Below are positions 1 to 18,202 of a stretch of DNA of 64,000 nucleotides, one piece after another. Location of the stretch: assembly GCF_011801145.1 (NCBI RefSeq), contig NZ_CP046172.1, positions 8,990,001 to 9,054,000 of the forward strand, in the 5' to 3' direction. The notes below the pieces were generated by a model. It made no database searches and had not been told where the DNA came from. It worked only from the letters and a program-made list of their open reading frames with translations. Origin of the DNA: Nocardia arthritidis. Its GTDB lineage: Bacteria; Actinomycetota; Actinomycetes; Mycobacteriales; Mycobacteriaceae. The position numbers and the translations under genes were made by a program. Positions within the stretch are counted from its first letter, which is position 1. Each line of letters starts with the position of its first letter.

Positions 1-9422
<9,422 letters not shown>

Positions 9423-9779
9423 CCGTAACCTCGCTTCCGGAACACCACGCAAGCGCTCCCCGACGACACCCGGACAGGACGCGCACCTTTCACAGCGTGG
9501 CGTCCTGGTCTCCGAGTGCAGAACTCATACTCAATCAGGCAAAAATGTCCATTGGCACTATCTGTCAGCCAGACCGGTCTCGTTACATGGGCCTGTACAC
9601 ACCCATCGCCCACCGACCGGCATCACCGGGAATCTCGCAGCTGACCACCGACCTAATCTACCGTTGCCCACCGACACCCACCAACCACCCTCCATAGCAA
9701 GGACGTATCAGACCAGGCGGAATCCCTTCCGGGAGTCGACGATCACGGATGTGACCGCCGACACATCACACCGGGCGGC
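9423..9779. other. Intergenic region upstream of the NRPS
   Basis: About 357 bases between the NRPS start and the cobM stop. It should hold the NRPS promoter. I looked for a DmdR/IdeR iron box (TTAGGTTAG half sites) and found none. No RNA gene, terminator hairpin or credible small ORF was recognised. Confidence 0.5.
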
Positions 9780-10529
9780 TCAATGACGGCGAACGCGCGC
9801 CGGATCGTAGAGGTGAGATCGGGTGCAGGACAACGACTCAGCGAGTGCCCGGCCGACCAGGATCACCGCGGCCTGTTTCAATCCGGCGGCCTCGGTCCGC
9901 TCGGCGATATCCGCGAGGGTGCCGCGCAGGATCAACTGCTCCGGCTGACTGGCTCGGTAGACGACCGCCGCCGGGCAGTCCGGTCCGTACTCCGGCGCCA
10001 GCTCCGCGGCGAGCGCGCGGATCCGGGTGACCGCCAGATGCAGCACCAGGGTCGCGCGGGTGTGCGCGAAATTCCGCAGCGCCTCGGTCTCCGGCATCGC
10101 CGTCGACCGCGCATGGGTTCGGGTCAGCACCACCGACTGCACCACCTCGGGCACGGTGAGTTCGGCGCCGAGCAGCGCGGCCGCCGCGGCATAGGCCGGG
10201 ACACCCGGGGTGACATCCCACGAAATGCCGTGCCGGTCCAGGCGTTGGGTCTGCTCGGTCAGCGCCGAATAGATCGATGGGTCACCGGAACACAGGCGCG
10301 CGACATCCTTACCCGCCGCATCGGCCGCCACCAGGTGCGCGGTGATCTGATCCAGGTCGAGGTGCTGGGTGTCGATCAGCTCGGCGTCGGGCGCGCAGTG
10401 CGCGAGCACCTCCGGGTCGAGATACGTTCCGGCATAGAGACAGACCGGCGAATCGCGTAGCAGGTTGACCGCGCGCACGGTGAGCAGGTCCGCCGCACCC
10501 GGCCCGGCCCCGATGAAATGCACGGTCAT
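9780..10529 (-). CDS. cobM: Precorrin-4 C(11)-methyltransferase
   Basis: 249-residue SAM-dependent tetrapyrrole methylase of the cobalamin (vitamin B12) pathway, methylating precorrin-4 at C-11; cytoplasmic. It begins with the family motif VHFIGAGPGAADLLTVRA and carries the second signature GKDVARLCSGDPSIYSAL near residues 73-90, followed by the ITPG-like VTPGVPAYAAAAALLG segment. Length matches CobM/CbiF. It is the only B12 gene here, so the rest of the pathway must lie elsewhere. A PPOX-type reductase gene ends 27 bases upstream on the same strand, so the two may be co-transcribed; nothing suggests a functional link to the NRPS downstream. Confidence 0.93.
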   Translation of the reverse strand: MTVHFIGAGPGAADLLTVRAVNLLRDSPVCLYAGTYLDPEVLAHCAPDAELIDTQHLDLDQITAHLVAADAAGKDVARLCSGDPSIYSALTEQTQRLDRHGISWDVTPGVPAYAAAAALLGAELTVPEVVQSVVLTRTHARSTAMPETEALRNFAHTRATLVLHLAVTRIRALAAELAPEYGPDCPAAVVYRASQPEQLILRGTLADIAERTEAAGLKQAAVILVGRALAESLSCTRSHLYDPARVRRH

Positions 10530-10556
10530 GCGGGTGAGTGTATGCGGTTGCCCGTG

Positions 10557-10982
10557 CTACGCCGTCGCGTTGAAGTTCGCGATCACCTTCGTCGGCCGCA
10601 ACCGCACCACCAGCTCCCCCGGCACACCGTTGCGTTTCCCGAACTCCTCCGCCCGATCCGCCCCCATATACCGGCCGCCGATCGCGGTCGCGGTCCGCAG
10701 CAGCTCGTCCGGATCCTCCGACAGCGTCACCGTCCCCTGAACCTGCACCGAGGGATACGGCTCCGCCTCATGATCGACAACCAGCGCGATCCGACCGTCC
10801 CGCGCGAACGCCCGCCCCTTCGCCGTCGCCTTCCCCGTGTTGAACACGATCTCCTCCCCCTCCACCACGAACCACACCGGCGAAACCACCGGCCGCCCAT
10901 CCTTCGCCGTGAACGCGACCTTGCCCGTACGAGTGCCGAAGCTCAAGAACTCGCGAACCCGCGGATCGGATAGTGAGGTCAT
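10557..10982 (-). CDS. PPOX-class, probable F420-dependent oxidoreductase
   Basis: 141-residue split-beta-barrel protein of the pyridoxamine-5'-phosphate-oxidase-like family (Rv1155-like), members of which bind F420 or FMN and reduce small substrates. Visible features are the VREFLSFGTRTGKVAFTAKD start, the strand DGRPVVSPVWFVVEGEEIVFNTG, and KGRAFARDGRIALVVDHEAEPYPSVQVQGTV arranged as in TIGR03618-type proteins (quoted piecewise). I chose ATG 10982, which gives the family's usual N-terminus; an upstream in-frame start at 11114 would add 44 residues without family character. The substrate is unknown. Confidence 0.85.
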   Translation of the reverse strand: MTSLSDPRVREFLSFGTRTGKVAFTAKDGRPVVSPVWFVVEGEEIVFNTGKATAKGRAFARDGRIALVVDHEAEPYPSVQVQGTVTLSEDPDELLRTATAIGGRYMGADRAEEFGKRNGVPGELVVRLRPTKVIANFNATA

Positions 10983-11126
10983 GGGGTTGAGCGTAGTAAC
11001 CAACACCCCAGCTTTCCGACCGACGCGTCGGTACGCGCGCGACCCGTCAGGCGTGTCTCCGCATTCGCTCCGGCCATGCGCGGGACTGACGACGGCTTCG
11101 CCGACAGCGCCCATTTGGCGTACCCG

Positions 11127-11381
11127 CTAACTGATCCTTACCTCGGCAAGGTTGTTGGCTGAAGCCGCATGGAAGATCCAGGTTTCGAGCTGACCGAGGT
11201 CTTGACACTCGTTGATGCGAGCCTCGGCCTTCTTCGTGACTCGAATACCTCGCTCATGTAGCACCACTAGCAACAGTTTGGCCGCTTCTTCAAGCTTGCC
11301 CTTCGCTATGCCCTTCTCCTTGCCCTCGGAGAAGTAGCGGCGGGCGAACTCGCTCTTGTACTTGTACGTGCCGATCGACAT
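11127..11381 (-). CDS. Truncated hypothetical protein, C-terminal part of a larger actinobacterial family
   Basis: 84 residues starting MSIGTYKYKSEFARRYFSEG, with a Lys/Glu-rich helix (GKEKGIAKGKLEEAAKLLL) and a C-terminus of the type LGQLETWIFHAASANN. This matches from memory the last third of a family of roughly 250-300-residue actinobacterial proteins in which a YxSEFAR...YFxxGxAKG...LExW tail follows an N-terminal nuclease/transposase-like domain. That domain is missing here. The ATG at 11381 has GGGAGAG 4-5 nt upstream, so translation is possible; the frame also stays open to an ATG at 11426 inside the palindrome at 11421-11438. Probably a remnant left when the neighbouring toxin-antitoxin pair arrived or the gene decayed (inference). 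Confidence 0.55.
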   Translation of the reverse strand: MSIGTYKYKSEFARRYFSEGKEKGIAKGKLEEAAKLLLVVLHERGIRVTKKAEARINECQDLGQLETWIFHAASANNLAEVRIS

Positions 11382-11420
11382 AAGGCTCTCCCAAAATTGC
11401 CGGGCGGTCTTGGGGGTTAC

Positions 11421-11438
11421 TATCACACAGATGTGATA
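11421..11438. promoter_or_regulatory. Palindromic operator candidate of the toxin-antitoxin operon
   Basis: Perfect inverted repeat TATCACA-CAGA-TGTGATA, 10 bases upstream of the toxin GTG. The position fits the operator through which an Xre-type antitoxin represses its own operon. Binding is inferred from position and symmetry only. Confidence 0.55.
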
Positions 11439-11448
11439 AATTTGCTGG

Positions 11449-11805
11449 GTGCTATACGAGATTCTTGCCGAACCCGAAGTGGTCGAGTTCTTGTATCAGC
11501 TAGATCCGGCCGGTCGAGCGGCGGCCGACCATCGTGCATGCCTACTTGCCGAACAAGGACCGACCCTCGGCGAGCCGTATAGCCGCAACCTCGGCGACGG
11601 AGTACGCGAACTCCGATTCGCACTGTCCACCAGTCAACAAGCACGCATCACGTACTGGTTTCCAGGCGGGCCGCTCATCATCATGTTGACGGCTTTCATC
11701 AAACAGCGGCAACGGGAGATGCGGGAGGTCGAGCGGGCGAAGCTCGCCCGCAAGCTTTGCGAAGCACAGCACGACCGCACCTACGAGCACATCATCACGC
11801 TTTGA
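11449..11805 (+). CDS. RelE/HigB-like toxin (phage-derived Gp49-like family)
   Basis: 118 residues, GTG start. The segment GDGVRELRFALSTSQQARITYWFPGG followed by IIMLTAFIKQRQREMREVERAKLARK (given piecewise) is the core of the Gp49/HigB-type toxins: a central strand pair ending in F-x-K-x-x-x, then a basic helix with E-x-x-x-A. Family members are ribosome-associated mRNA endonucleases. The toxin gene precedes the antitoxin, the order typical of higBA. Seventeen bases separate it from the Xre-type gene downstream. Activity is inferred from the family. Confidence 0.8.
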   Translation: MLYEILAEPEVVEFLYQLDPAGRAAADHRACLLAEQGPTLGEPYSRNLGDGVRELRFALSTSQQARITYWFPGGPLIIMLTAFIKQRQREMREVERAKLARKLCEAQHDRTYEHIITL

Positions 11806-11822
11806 AAGGCAGCGACCCAACC

Positions 11823-12107
11823 ATGGTCACACAGGAAGAATTCGATCGTAGAAGCGCCGAAGTGCGCGCCACTCCGGAGTACCAGACCGCCTATCGGAAC
11901 GCTGAGATCGCCTACCAGATAGGGAAAACCGTCCGGGAAGCGCGCGAGGCAAGGGGCTGGACGCAAACCGAACTCGCGCACCGTTCGGGGTTGAAGCAAC
12001 ACGCGATCAGCAGGCTCGAGGCAGGGGATGTGGTTCCGACCCTCTCCACGCTCGAGAAGATCGCGCAGGCCTTCGGCGGACACGTCCAGGTAAGCATCGC
12101 GGCCTAG
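11823..12107 (+). CDS. Xre-family antitoxin (HigA-like)
   Basis: 94 residues from the ATG at 11823. A helix-turn-helix of the Xre/Cro type occupies about residues 40-85: GKTVREAREARGWTQTELAH then SGLKQHAISRLEAGDVVPTL, followed by KIAQAFGGHVQVSI. As partner of the toxin just upstream it should neutralise it and repress the pair via the palindrome at 11421-11438. An in-frame upstream start at 11757 would overlap the toxin gene and lacks family similarity, so I rejected it. Confidence 0.82.
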   Translation: MVTQEEFDRRSAEVRATPEYQTAYRNAEIAYQIGKTVREAREARGWTQTELAHRSGLKQHAISRLEAGDVVPTLSTLEKIAQAFGGHVQVSIAA

Positions 12108-12114
12108 TGCCGGC

Positions 12115-12849
12115 TCAGGCGACTTCGGCTGTGCGGACGGGGGCGGGGGTGAGGTGGCCGTCGATCATCGTGTAGACCGCGTCCATTCGGTGCAGATGGG
12201 TGCGGTCGTGGGTGACCAGGAGGGTTGCGGCGCCGCGGTCGCGGACCACGTCGAGGATGAGATCGATGATGGCGGAACCGCGTTCGGTGTCGAGGGCGCT
12301 GGTCGGCTCGTCGATGACGAGCAGGGCCGGATCGTTCATGAGGGCGCGGGCGATGTTGACGCGCTGGCGTTGACCGCCGGAGAGCTGGGCGGGGCGCTTA
12401 TGGTGCTGGTTGGCGAGGCCGACGGCGTCGAGTAGTTCCATTGCCCGGTAACGGGTTTCGCGACGCACCGCACGAGATGTGAAGAGCCGCTGGCCCAGAT
12501 GGACCATCGCCTCCAGCTGTTCGACGGCGGTCAGCGCCGGGATCAGGTTCGGCTGCTGAAAGACGATGCCGATGGAGTCGCGGCGCAGGGCGGCGGCCTC
12601 CCGGCGGCCGACCCGTGCGAGATCGACTGAGCCGTCGGATGTTTCGAGCACTATGCGACCCGAATCCGGCCGGATCAAGGTGGACACGGCGGCGAGCAGG
12701 CTCGATTTCCCGGACCCGGATGGCCCGGTGATGGCCGCGATCTCACCGCCCCGCACGGTCAGATCCACCCGATCGAGTGCGGTGAGGCGACCGGCGCCAT
12801 CCGGGTAGGTGAGCATTACTTCTTCGACGGAAAGTCTTGTGGCAGTCAT
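12115..12849 (-). CDS. ABC transporter ATP-binding protein (LolD/MacB type)
   Basis: 244 residues. Walker A GPSGSGKSSLL near residue 40, Q-loop FQQPNLIPAL, signature LSGGQRQRVNIARAL, Walker B LLVIDEPTSALD and the H-loop VTHD are all intact. It belongs to the MacB/LolD class that works with FtsX-type permeases, exporting or extracting substrates from the membrane. The permease gene starts 13 bases upstream on the same strand. It is divergent from a two-component system that probably controls it. Substrate unknown. Confidence 0.92.
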   Translation of the reverse strand: MTATRLSVEEVMLTYPDGAGRLTALDRVDLTVRGGEIAAITGPSGSGKSSLLAAVSTLIRPDSGRIVLETSDGSVDLARVGRREAAALRRDSIGIVFQQPNLIPALTAVEQLEAMVHLGQRLFTSRAVRRETRYRAMELLDAVGLANQHHKRPAQLSGGQRQRVNIARALMNDPALLVIDEPTSALDTERGSAIIDLILDVVRDRGAATLLVTHDRTHLHRMDAVYTMIDGHLTPAPVRTAEVA

Positions 12850-12862
12850 ATTTTCCTCGAAA

Positions 12863-13921
12863 TCAGCGCGCAGCGCCGAGGGCGATGAGCGGGTCGGTGG
12901 TGAACAGGAAGCGCAGCGCGAAGGCGGCGCCGAGCAGGCCGAGCACGATCAGGGCGGCGGCGGGCAGCACCGTCGTCGCCGGGCTCAGCACGAAAGGCAG
13001 CGCGTCACCCATGAAACCTGCTGCGGCAACGGTGATTCCGAGCCCGATCCCGACCCCGGCGGCGAGCACGATCGCGGCCTGCGCCAGCGCGTCCCGCACC
13101 AGCGAACCGGTGGTCGCGCCCAGCGCCTTCAGCGTCGCGATATCGGGCTGCCGCTGCACCGTCCACACGGTGAAGAAGGCGCCGATCACCAGCGCCGAAA
13201 TGGCGAACAGCAACACCGTCATCACAGTGAGCGAACCGTTTTCGGCCTGATAGGCGCTCAACGCCGACAGCGAACCGGGGACGCTGGTGGATGTGGTGTG
13301 CGCGGCGGCATCGACCGCGGCCATATCCGGCACGCCCGATACCGCGAGCACCGTCGCCGCCCCGCCGCGCGGGCTCACCGCCTGCCAGTCGGCGGGCGTC
13401 ATCCAGACGACGGGCGTATGGCTGTACCAGTCGTCGCCGCCGACCGCATCGATCCGGAAGTCACGGCCGTCGACGGTGATCGAATCACCAGCTTTCGCAG
13501 GCAGAGCCTTGGCCGCGCCGGAGCTCAGCACAACCGTCCCGGGTTGGGTTGCGATGCGGTTGCCGAAGGCCGTGCCCGCCGCGCCGAACAGCGCGACCTG
13601 CGTCGGAGCCCGCCCCGCGAGAGCGACCTGCCCATGACCGATGCCGATCGGATCGACGGTTCCGTTCGGACCTGCCGCCCGACGCCAGATATCGACCTGC
13701 TGCGCCGTCAGCGCCGAAGCGTCGAACGACGGTTTCGCCCCCGTATCGGCGAAGACGACGGCATCGGCGCGCAGCGAATCGATCGCGGAAATATTCTGGT
13801 GGGCGAGCCCGGCGGTGAGCCCGCTCAGAAAACTCACCAACAGCGCCACCAGCGTGACGACCAGGCCGATGAGCAGGAATCTGCCGCGCGCGGCCCGCAG
13901 ATCTCGTAGTGCGACGAACAT
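12863..13921 (-). CDS. FtsX-like ABC transporter permease
   Basis: 352-residue membrane protein with the FtsX/MacB layout: one N-terminal membrane helix (FLLIGLVVTLVALLVSFLSG, about residues 14-33), a large extracytoplasmic domain (about 35-230), then three C-terminal helices near 236-256, 285-308 and 320-342. The loop RQPDIATLKALGATTGSLVRD is the conserved cytoplasmic coupling segment of the family. It pairs with the ATPase just downstream. One FtsX domain implies that it functions as a homodimer. Confidence 0.9.
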   Translation of the reverse strand: MFVALRDLRAARGRFLLIGLVVTLVALLVSFLSGLTAGLAHQNISAIDSLRADAVVFADTGAKPSFDASALTAQQVDIWRRAAGPNGTVDPIGIGHGQVALAGRAPTQVALFGAAGTAFGNRIATQPGTVVLSSGAAKALPAKAGDSITVDGRDFRIDAVGGDDWYSHTPVVWMTPADWQAVSPRGGAATVLAVSGVPDMAAVDAAAHTTSTSVPGSLSALSAYQAENGSLTVMTVLLFAISALVIGAFFTVWTVQRQPDIATLKALGATTGSLVRDALAQAAIVLAAGVGIGLGITVAAAGFMGDALPFVLSPATTVLPAAALIVLGLLGAAFALRFLFTTDPLIALGAAR

Positions 13922-14051
13922 GCCTCAACTGTTGCGCCGGATCCGGTCCGCGCCATCGCGCTCCGGAAGGAACCGCGGGCCATAGAAGGTTGGGCGGCGT
14001 TTTACACCTTTCGATGGATGCCCGCCCGGTTGCCGCACATAAGCTGGCAGG

Positions 14052-15293
14052 GTGCACTCGTCGCCGCTCACCCCTGTCTTCACCGCGCTCCACATCGGGC
14101 TGCATGTGCTGGTGACGACGCTGGCCGTGGTGGTCGCGGTGCGCGGGATGCTGCCCGGCGCGGCGCATCCGGTGGCGACCGTCGCGCTCACCGCGGGATT
14201 CCTCGCCGTCTACTTCGCGGGCCGCTGGTTCAGCAGCCGAATTCCGCTCTGGTTGCTGATGCTCACCGTGCTGTGGCTCGGGTTGGTCGTCGCGGCGCCC
14301 GACGCCGGATACCTCGCGTTCGGCCTGTTCTTCCTCTATCTGCACCTGATGGCACGGCCGTGGAGCCTGGTCGCGGTGGCGGCGGCGACCGCGGTGGCGG
14401 TGACCGGATTCGGCCTGCATCGCGGATGGTCGGTCGCCGGGGCGGTCGGGCCGATCATCGGTGCGGCCGTCGCCGTCGGTATCGGGCTCGGCTATCAGGC
14501 GCTGTTCCGCGAATCGGCGGAACGTCAGCGGTTGATCGACGAATTACTCAGCACCAGAGCGACTCTCGCGGAACAGGAACGCACGGCGGGCAAACTGGCC
14601 GAGCGGGAGCGGCTGGCCAAGGAGATACACGACACCGTCGCACAGGGACTGAGCAGCATCCAACTGCTGCTGCATGCGGCGGAGCAGTCCGCCCCGGATC
14701 ATCCTGCGCTGCAACAGATCCGGTTGGCCCGGGAGACCGCCGCCGAGAATCTGGCCGAAACCCGAATGCTCATCGCCGAATTGGCGCCCGCGGCATTGGA
14801 GGGAAAGTCGTTGGCGCAGGCCCTGGAACGGATCTGCCGCCGCGCCGAGGGACCAGGACTGAGCACGCAGCTGGTGGTCGAGGGCACGCCGGAGCGGCTG
14901 CCGATGGCGATCGAGGCCGCCCTGGTCCGGATCGCGCAGGGTGCGGTATCGAATGTCATTCGGCACGCCCACGCCAGCCGTATGCGTCTCACCCTGACCT
15001 ACGACGACGATATCCACCTCGATGTGGTCGACGACGGGATCGGCATCGACCCTGCGGTATTGGATCGCAGCCCATCCGGAACATTCGGGCTGGCCGCCAT
15101 GCGCAGCCGCGTCGAACAGCAGGGCGGCACCATGACGGTGGAGTCCGAGCCGGGGCACACCGCCGTCACCGTGACCTTTCCGCTGGATGGCACATTGTCC
15201 GACAGAATCGACTACGACACAATCGAATCCGACGCACAACAGGCGAGTACCGATCCGCCCGTACCGAATTCGACCAATGAGGCACACCGATGA
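14052..15293 (+). CDS. Two-component sensor histidine kinase, NarL/DesK type
   Basis: 413 residues, GTG start. Five or so hydrophobic helices fill residues 10-160; they are followed by a coiled linker and a HisKA_3 dimerisation box LAERERLAKEIHDTVAQGLS with the phospho-acceptor His near residue 194, then an HATPase_c domain with DDGIGID, GTFGLAAMRSRVEQQGGTM. There is no recognisable extracellular sensor domain, so it probably senses the membrane. Its stop overlaps the start of the response regulator gene (ATGA). Divergence from the FtsX exporter 130 bases away suggests that the pair controls that exporter. Confidence 0.92.
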   Translation: MHSSPLTPVFTALHIGLHVLVTTLAVVVAVRGMLPGAAHPVATVALTAGFLAVYFAGRWFSSRIPLWLLMLTVLWLGLVVAAPDAGYLAFGLFFLYLHLMARPWSLVAVAAATAVAVTGFGLHRGWSVAGAVGPIIGAAVAVGIGLGYQALFRESAERQRLIDELLSTRATLAEQERTAGKLAERERLAKEIHDTVAQGLSSIQLLLHAAEQSAPDHPALQQIRLARETAAENLAETRMLIAELAPAALEGKSLAQALERICRRAEGPGLSTQLVVEGTPERLPMAIEAALVRIAQGAVSNVIRHAHASRMRLTLTYDDDIHLDVVDDGIGIDPAVLDRSPSGTFGLAAMRSRVEQQGGTMTVESEPGHTAVTVTFPLDGTLSDRIDYDTIESDAQQASTDPPVPNSTNEAHR

Positions 15294-15907
15294 TCCGGCT
15301 GCTGCTCGCCGACGATCACGCCATCGTCCGCGCGGGCCTACGTGCCATCCTCGACGGCAGCACCGATATCGAGGTACTCGGCGATGTCCCCACAGCCGAA
15401 GCGGCCGTTGCCTTTTGCGCCACCACCCCGGTAGATCTGGTGCTGATGGACCTGAGTTTCGGCCCCGGCCGCTCCGGCGTCGAGGCCACCGCTGAGCTGC
15501 GCGCCCTCCCGAAACCACCGAATGTCCTGGTGGTCACCAACTACGACACCGACGCCGATATCCTCAGCGCCATCGAGGCGGGCGCCTGCGGCTACATCCT
15601 CAAAGACACCCCGCCCCCGGAATTGCTCGCCGCGGTTCGATCGGCGGCGGCGGGCGAATCCGTCCTCTCACCGGCGGTCGCCTCCAAACTCATGACAAGG
15701 GTCCGCCGGGCCGACACCACGTTGAGCCCCCGCGAAATAGAGGTGCTCCGCCTCGTCGCCGACGGTCGCGCGAACCGCGAAATCGCCAAGGAATTGTTCC
15801 TCAGCGAAACCACCGTCAAATCCCATCTCGTGCACATCTACGCCAAACTCGGGGTGCGCTCCCGAACCTCGGCGGTGGCCCGCGCCCGCGAGCAGGGTGC
15901 GATCTGA
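15290..15907 (+). CDS. LuxR/NarL-family response regulator
   Basis: 205 residues. Receiver domain at 1-120 with the acidic pair in LLADDHAIVRAGLRA, phospho-acceptor Asp near residue 53 (LVLMDLSFGPGRSG) and the conserved Lys in YILKDTPP; LuxR-type helix-turn-helix at about 140-200 (LSPREIEVLRLVADGRANRE, then IAKELFLSETTVKSHLVHIY). It is translated by coupling to the kinase gene (4-base overlap). Probable target is the divergent FtsX-type transporter. Confidence 0.93.
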   Translation: MIRLLLADDHAIVRAGLRAILDGSTDIEVLGDVPTAEAAVAFCATTPVDLVLMDLSFGPGRSGVEATAELRALPKPPNVLVVTNYDTDADILSAIEAGACGYILKDTPPPELLAAVRSAAAGESVLSPAVASKLMTRVRRADTTLSPREIEVLRLVADGRANREIAKELFLSETTVKSHLVHIYAKLGVRSRTSAVARAREQGAI

Positions 15908-15942
15908 TTTCTCCCGAGATGCGAGCACCGGCTGAATGCGGC

Positions 15943-15965
15943 GCCGCGGATCATCGATCCGCGGC
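15943..15965. terminator. Bidirectional terminator hairpin
   Basis: Ten-base-pair perfect stem GCCGCGGATC / GATCCGCGGC with an ATC loop, sitting between the convergent response-regulator gene (ends 15907) and the secreted-protein gene (ends 15978). There is no T tract, as is common in actinobacteria. Confidence 0.6.
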
Positions 15966-15977
15966 ACCTGATCGACA

Positions 15978-16487
15978 TCAGTAGTCGCAGAGCTTCTTCC
16001 AATCGAAATTGCCGTTGCGATCGTCGAGATCGCTGTAGCGGCTGTCGCGGTTGCCCCAGCGGTCGGTGTTCTCGAGCAGGTAGAGGCCGGAACCCGAAAC
16101 GTAGGGGACGGCGAGGTCGAAATCGCTGGCGCGGTAGATGATCCACTTGCCGTCGCGGGCACCGAGCATCCGCGACTTTTCGGCGCCGTCGAGGAAGCCC
16201 ATGAAGCTGAAGTCGTGGTTTTCCCAGGTGCCGACATTGCCGTCGAAGTCGGGGCTGGCCCACTGATAGGTACGCGCATAGAAGTAGCCGCCGTTGCGGA
16301 AGGGCCGGTCGACCGAACCGGAACAGCTTCCCGTGGCGCTCGACGCGCCGCGGCTGGGGTTCGGGTTCGGTTGCGGGACCGCCGGGCCGGATCCACTCGA
16401 CCCGGTGTCGGCTTGCGCGGGTGCGGCCGAGAGCAGCGCCGCGGCGGTCAGCAGCACACCCGCGGCAATCCGAGAAATGGTTTTCAT
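15978..16487 (-). CDS. Secreted hypothetical protein
   Basis: 169 residues with a clear Sec signal peptide (MKTISRIAAGVLLTAAALLS, cleavage after AQA near residue 26) and a Pro/Ser/Gly-rich spacer (about 27-52). The mature part contains two Cys (in TGSCSG and the C-terminal LCDY) that could form one disulfide, and aromatic-rich segments such as RNGGYFYARTYQWASPDFDG and NGNFDWKKLCDY. I do not recognise a family. It stands alone between convergent and divergent genes, and its role outside the cell is unknown. Confidence 0.75.
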   Translation of the reverse strand: MKTISRIAAGVLLTAAALLSAAPAQADTGSSGSGPAVPQPNPNPSRGASSATGSCSGSVDRPFRNGGYFYARTYQWASPDFDGNVGTWENHDFSFMGFLDGAEKSRMLGARDGKWIIYRASDFDLAVPYVSGSGLYLLENTDRWGNRDSRYSDLDDRNGNFDWKKLCDY

Positions 16488-16880
16488 TTGTTAATTCGTC
16501 CTTCTGCCAAGGGGTTTCGATCCGTGGCAACGGATCGCCTACTTGATCGAGAACGGTCGGTATATCCGTTTCACGCGCGCATAACTTCGCGATCACCGCC
16601 CGATCACGGCGCATCATCGATGCGCCACGGCGTGTCGGTATCGACGAAACGCCGCACAACCTCCTTGCGGTACCGGGTATTTTGCCGAATCCGCACCTAT
16701 CGCGGGGGCGCTTGGTCTTGGATGTCCAGCGATGAGCACGCACACCTGCGTTGGTTTTCGACTATGGATAACCGGACTTGCCCGGCCGACCCGCGATGTC
16801 GGCGATGTCGAGCCGAACGACTCGACCCGGTGAACTCATGAGAAAACGAGCGCAATGCTCATGACCAGGCAGGAAATGGT
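16488..16880. other. Intergenic region between divergent secreted-protein and lipase genes
   Basis: About 390 bases that must contain both divergent promoters. No hairpin, RNA gene or credible ORF recognised. Short open frames crossing it read as arginine-rich noise. Confidence 0.4.
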
Positions 16881-18092
16881 GTGATCAGAAGGCTTTTCGG
16901 CAGCGCGGTCCTCGCGGCCGGGTTCGCCTGCTGCGTGGCCGGTGCGGGAACAACCGCGGCACAGGCGGTTCCGGACCCAACGGCCGACCCGTTCTACGCG
17001 GCACCCGCCGACCTCGGCGCAAGTCCGAACGGCGCGATCCTGAAATCGCGAGAGATTGCGCCCGGCGGCCTGCCGCTGCCGGTCAAGTCCTGGCAGGTGC
17101 AGTACAAATCGCTCGATTCGCACGGCGGCCCGACGACCGGCGTGGCAACCGTTCTGGTGCCCGTCACGCCCTGGACCGGCCCGGGCGCTCGCCCGCTGGT
17201 CTCCTACCAGCTCGCCATCGACAGCATCGGAAGCCGCTGCGCCCCTTCGTATTCGATCCGGGCCGGGCTCGGCGCGGGCATCGATAACGCCAACGCCGAG
17301 GCCCCGGTGACAGCCATTGCGCTGCAACGCAACTGGGCCGTCGTCATACCCGATTACCAAGGGCCGCAGGAGCGGTTCCTCGACGGCCCGCAGGCCGCGC
17401 ACCAGGTGCTCGACGCGGTCCGCGCCGCTCGCGCCTTCGGCGCCGACGGGCTCACACCGGACTCCCCGCTCGGGGCCATGGGCTATTCCGCAGGCGCCTT
17501 CGCCACCGCATGGGCGATGGAGCAACAACCGAGCTACGCGCCGGAACTCCATTTCGCCGGCTTCGCCGCCGGCGGCATCCCCACCGAACCCCGCGAAATG
17601 ATCCGATCCGTCGACGGCGGACCCTCCTTCGGCTTGGCGCTGCTCATGCTGGCCGCGATCGACCACAACCATCCAGAACTCGATGTCCCCGCCCTGCTCA
17701 ACGATCGAGGCAAGGCGGTGCTGGCCCAATTCGCATCCGCCTGCGGCACCGACTTCCAGAGCCTCGCCTTCCAGCGAATGGACCAGTTCACCACCCAGCA
17801 GGACATCGCGAGCAACCCGCGCCTGGCCGCCGCCCTGGACAGCATGCAACTGGGCCGAACAGCTCCAAGTACCCCAGCATTCATCTGGCACTCGACCGGC
17901 GACAACATCCTCCCGATCGCCGGCACCGACCATCTCGTCGACACCTGGTGCGCCGCAGGCGCATCCATCACATACACCCGCACCGCCATCCCCACCCACC
18001 TCGGCGCCGCCGCTGACCTCCCCACCGCCTTCAACTACCTCGGCGACCGTTTCTCGGGCCGTCCGCCCGCCCCAGGTTGCGCGCGCAATTAA
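16881..18092 (+). CDS. Secreted lipase, LIP family
   Basis: 403 residues, GTG start with GGAAA upstream. A signal peptide (RRLFGSAVLAAGFACCVAGA, cleavage near AQA residue 29) leads into an alpha/beta hydrolase of the secretory lipase (PF03583) family found widely in Nocardia, Rhodococcus and mycobacteria. The nucleophile elbow is GYSAG near residue 206; the acid and His are likely in STGDNILP (near 340) and PTHLGAA (near 374). The typical motif VVIPDYQGPQERFLDGPQAAH is present in two halves. Probable role: hydrolysis of host or environmental lipids outside the cell. Confidence 0.9.
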   Translation: MIRRLFGSAVLAAGFACCVAGAGTTAAQAVPDPTADPFYAAPADLGASPNGAILKSREIAPGGLPLPVKSWQVQYKSLDSHGGPTTGVATVLVPVTPWTGPGARPLVSYQLAIDSIGSRCAPSYSIRAGLGAGIDNANAEAPVTAIALQRNWAVVIPDYQGPQERFLDGPQAAHQVLDAVRAARAFGADGLTPDSPLGAMGYSAGAFATAWAMEQQPSYAPELHFAGFAAGGIPTEPREMIRSVDGGPSFGLALLMLAAIDHNHPELDVPALLNDRGKAVLAQFASACGTDFQSLAFQRMDQFTTQQDIASNPRLAAALDSMQLGRTAPSTPAFIWHSTGDNILPIAGTDHLVDTWCAAGASITYTRTAIPTHLGAAADLPTAFNYLGDRFSGRPPAPGCARN

Positions 18093-18149
18093 CGTTTGCC
18101 CAATTGCGCATTGCACCGACTCCGCAATCTTTACGGTCGGCTTGAACGC

Positions 18150-18184
18150 AAGGTGCTCACGGCAACACATGCCGTGAGCACCTT
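18150..18184. terminator. Strong bidirectional terminator hairpin
   Basis: Perfect 15-bp stem AAGGTGCTCACGGCA / TGCCGTGAGCACCTT with an ACACA loop, between the stop of the lipase gene (18092) and the stop of the convergent gene at 18203. Confidence 0.8.
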
Positions 18185-18202
18185 CCTAGTCACTCTTGCC
18201 GG

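Noticed and set aside
9423..9779. Possible iron box in front of the NRPS
   Set aside because: I found no TTAGGTTAG-type half sites; a siderophore role for the NRPS is therefore not supported here.
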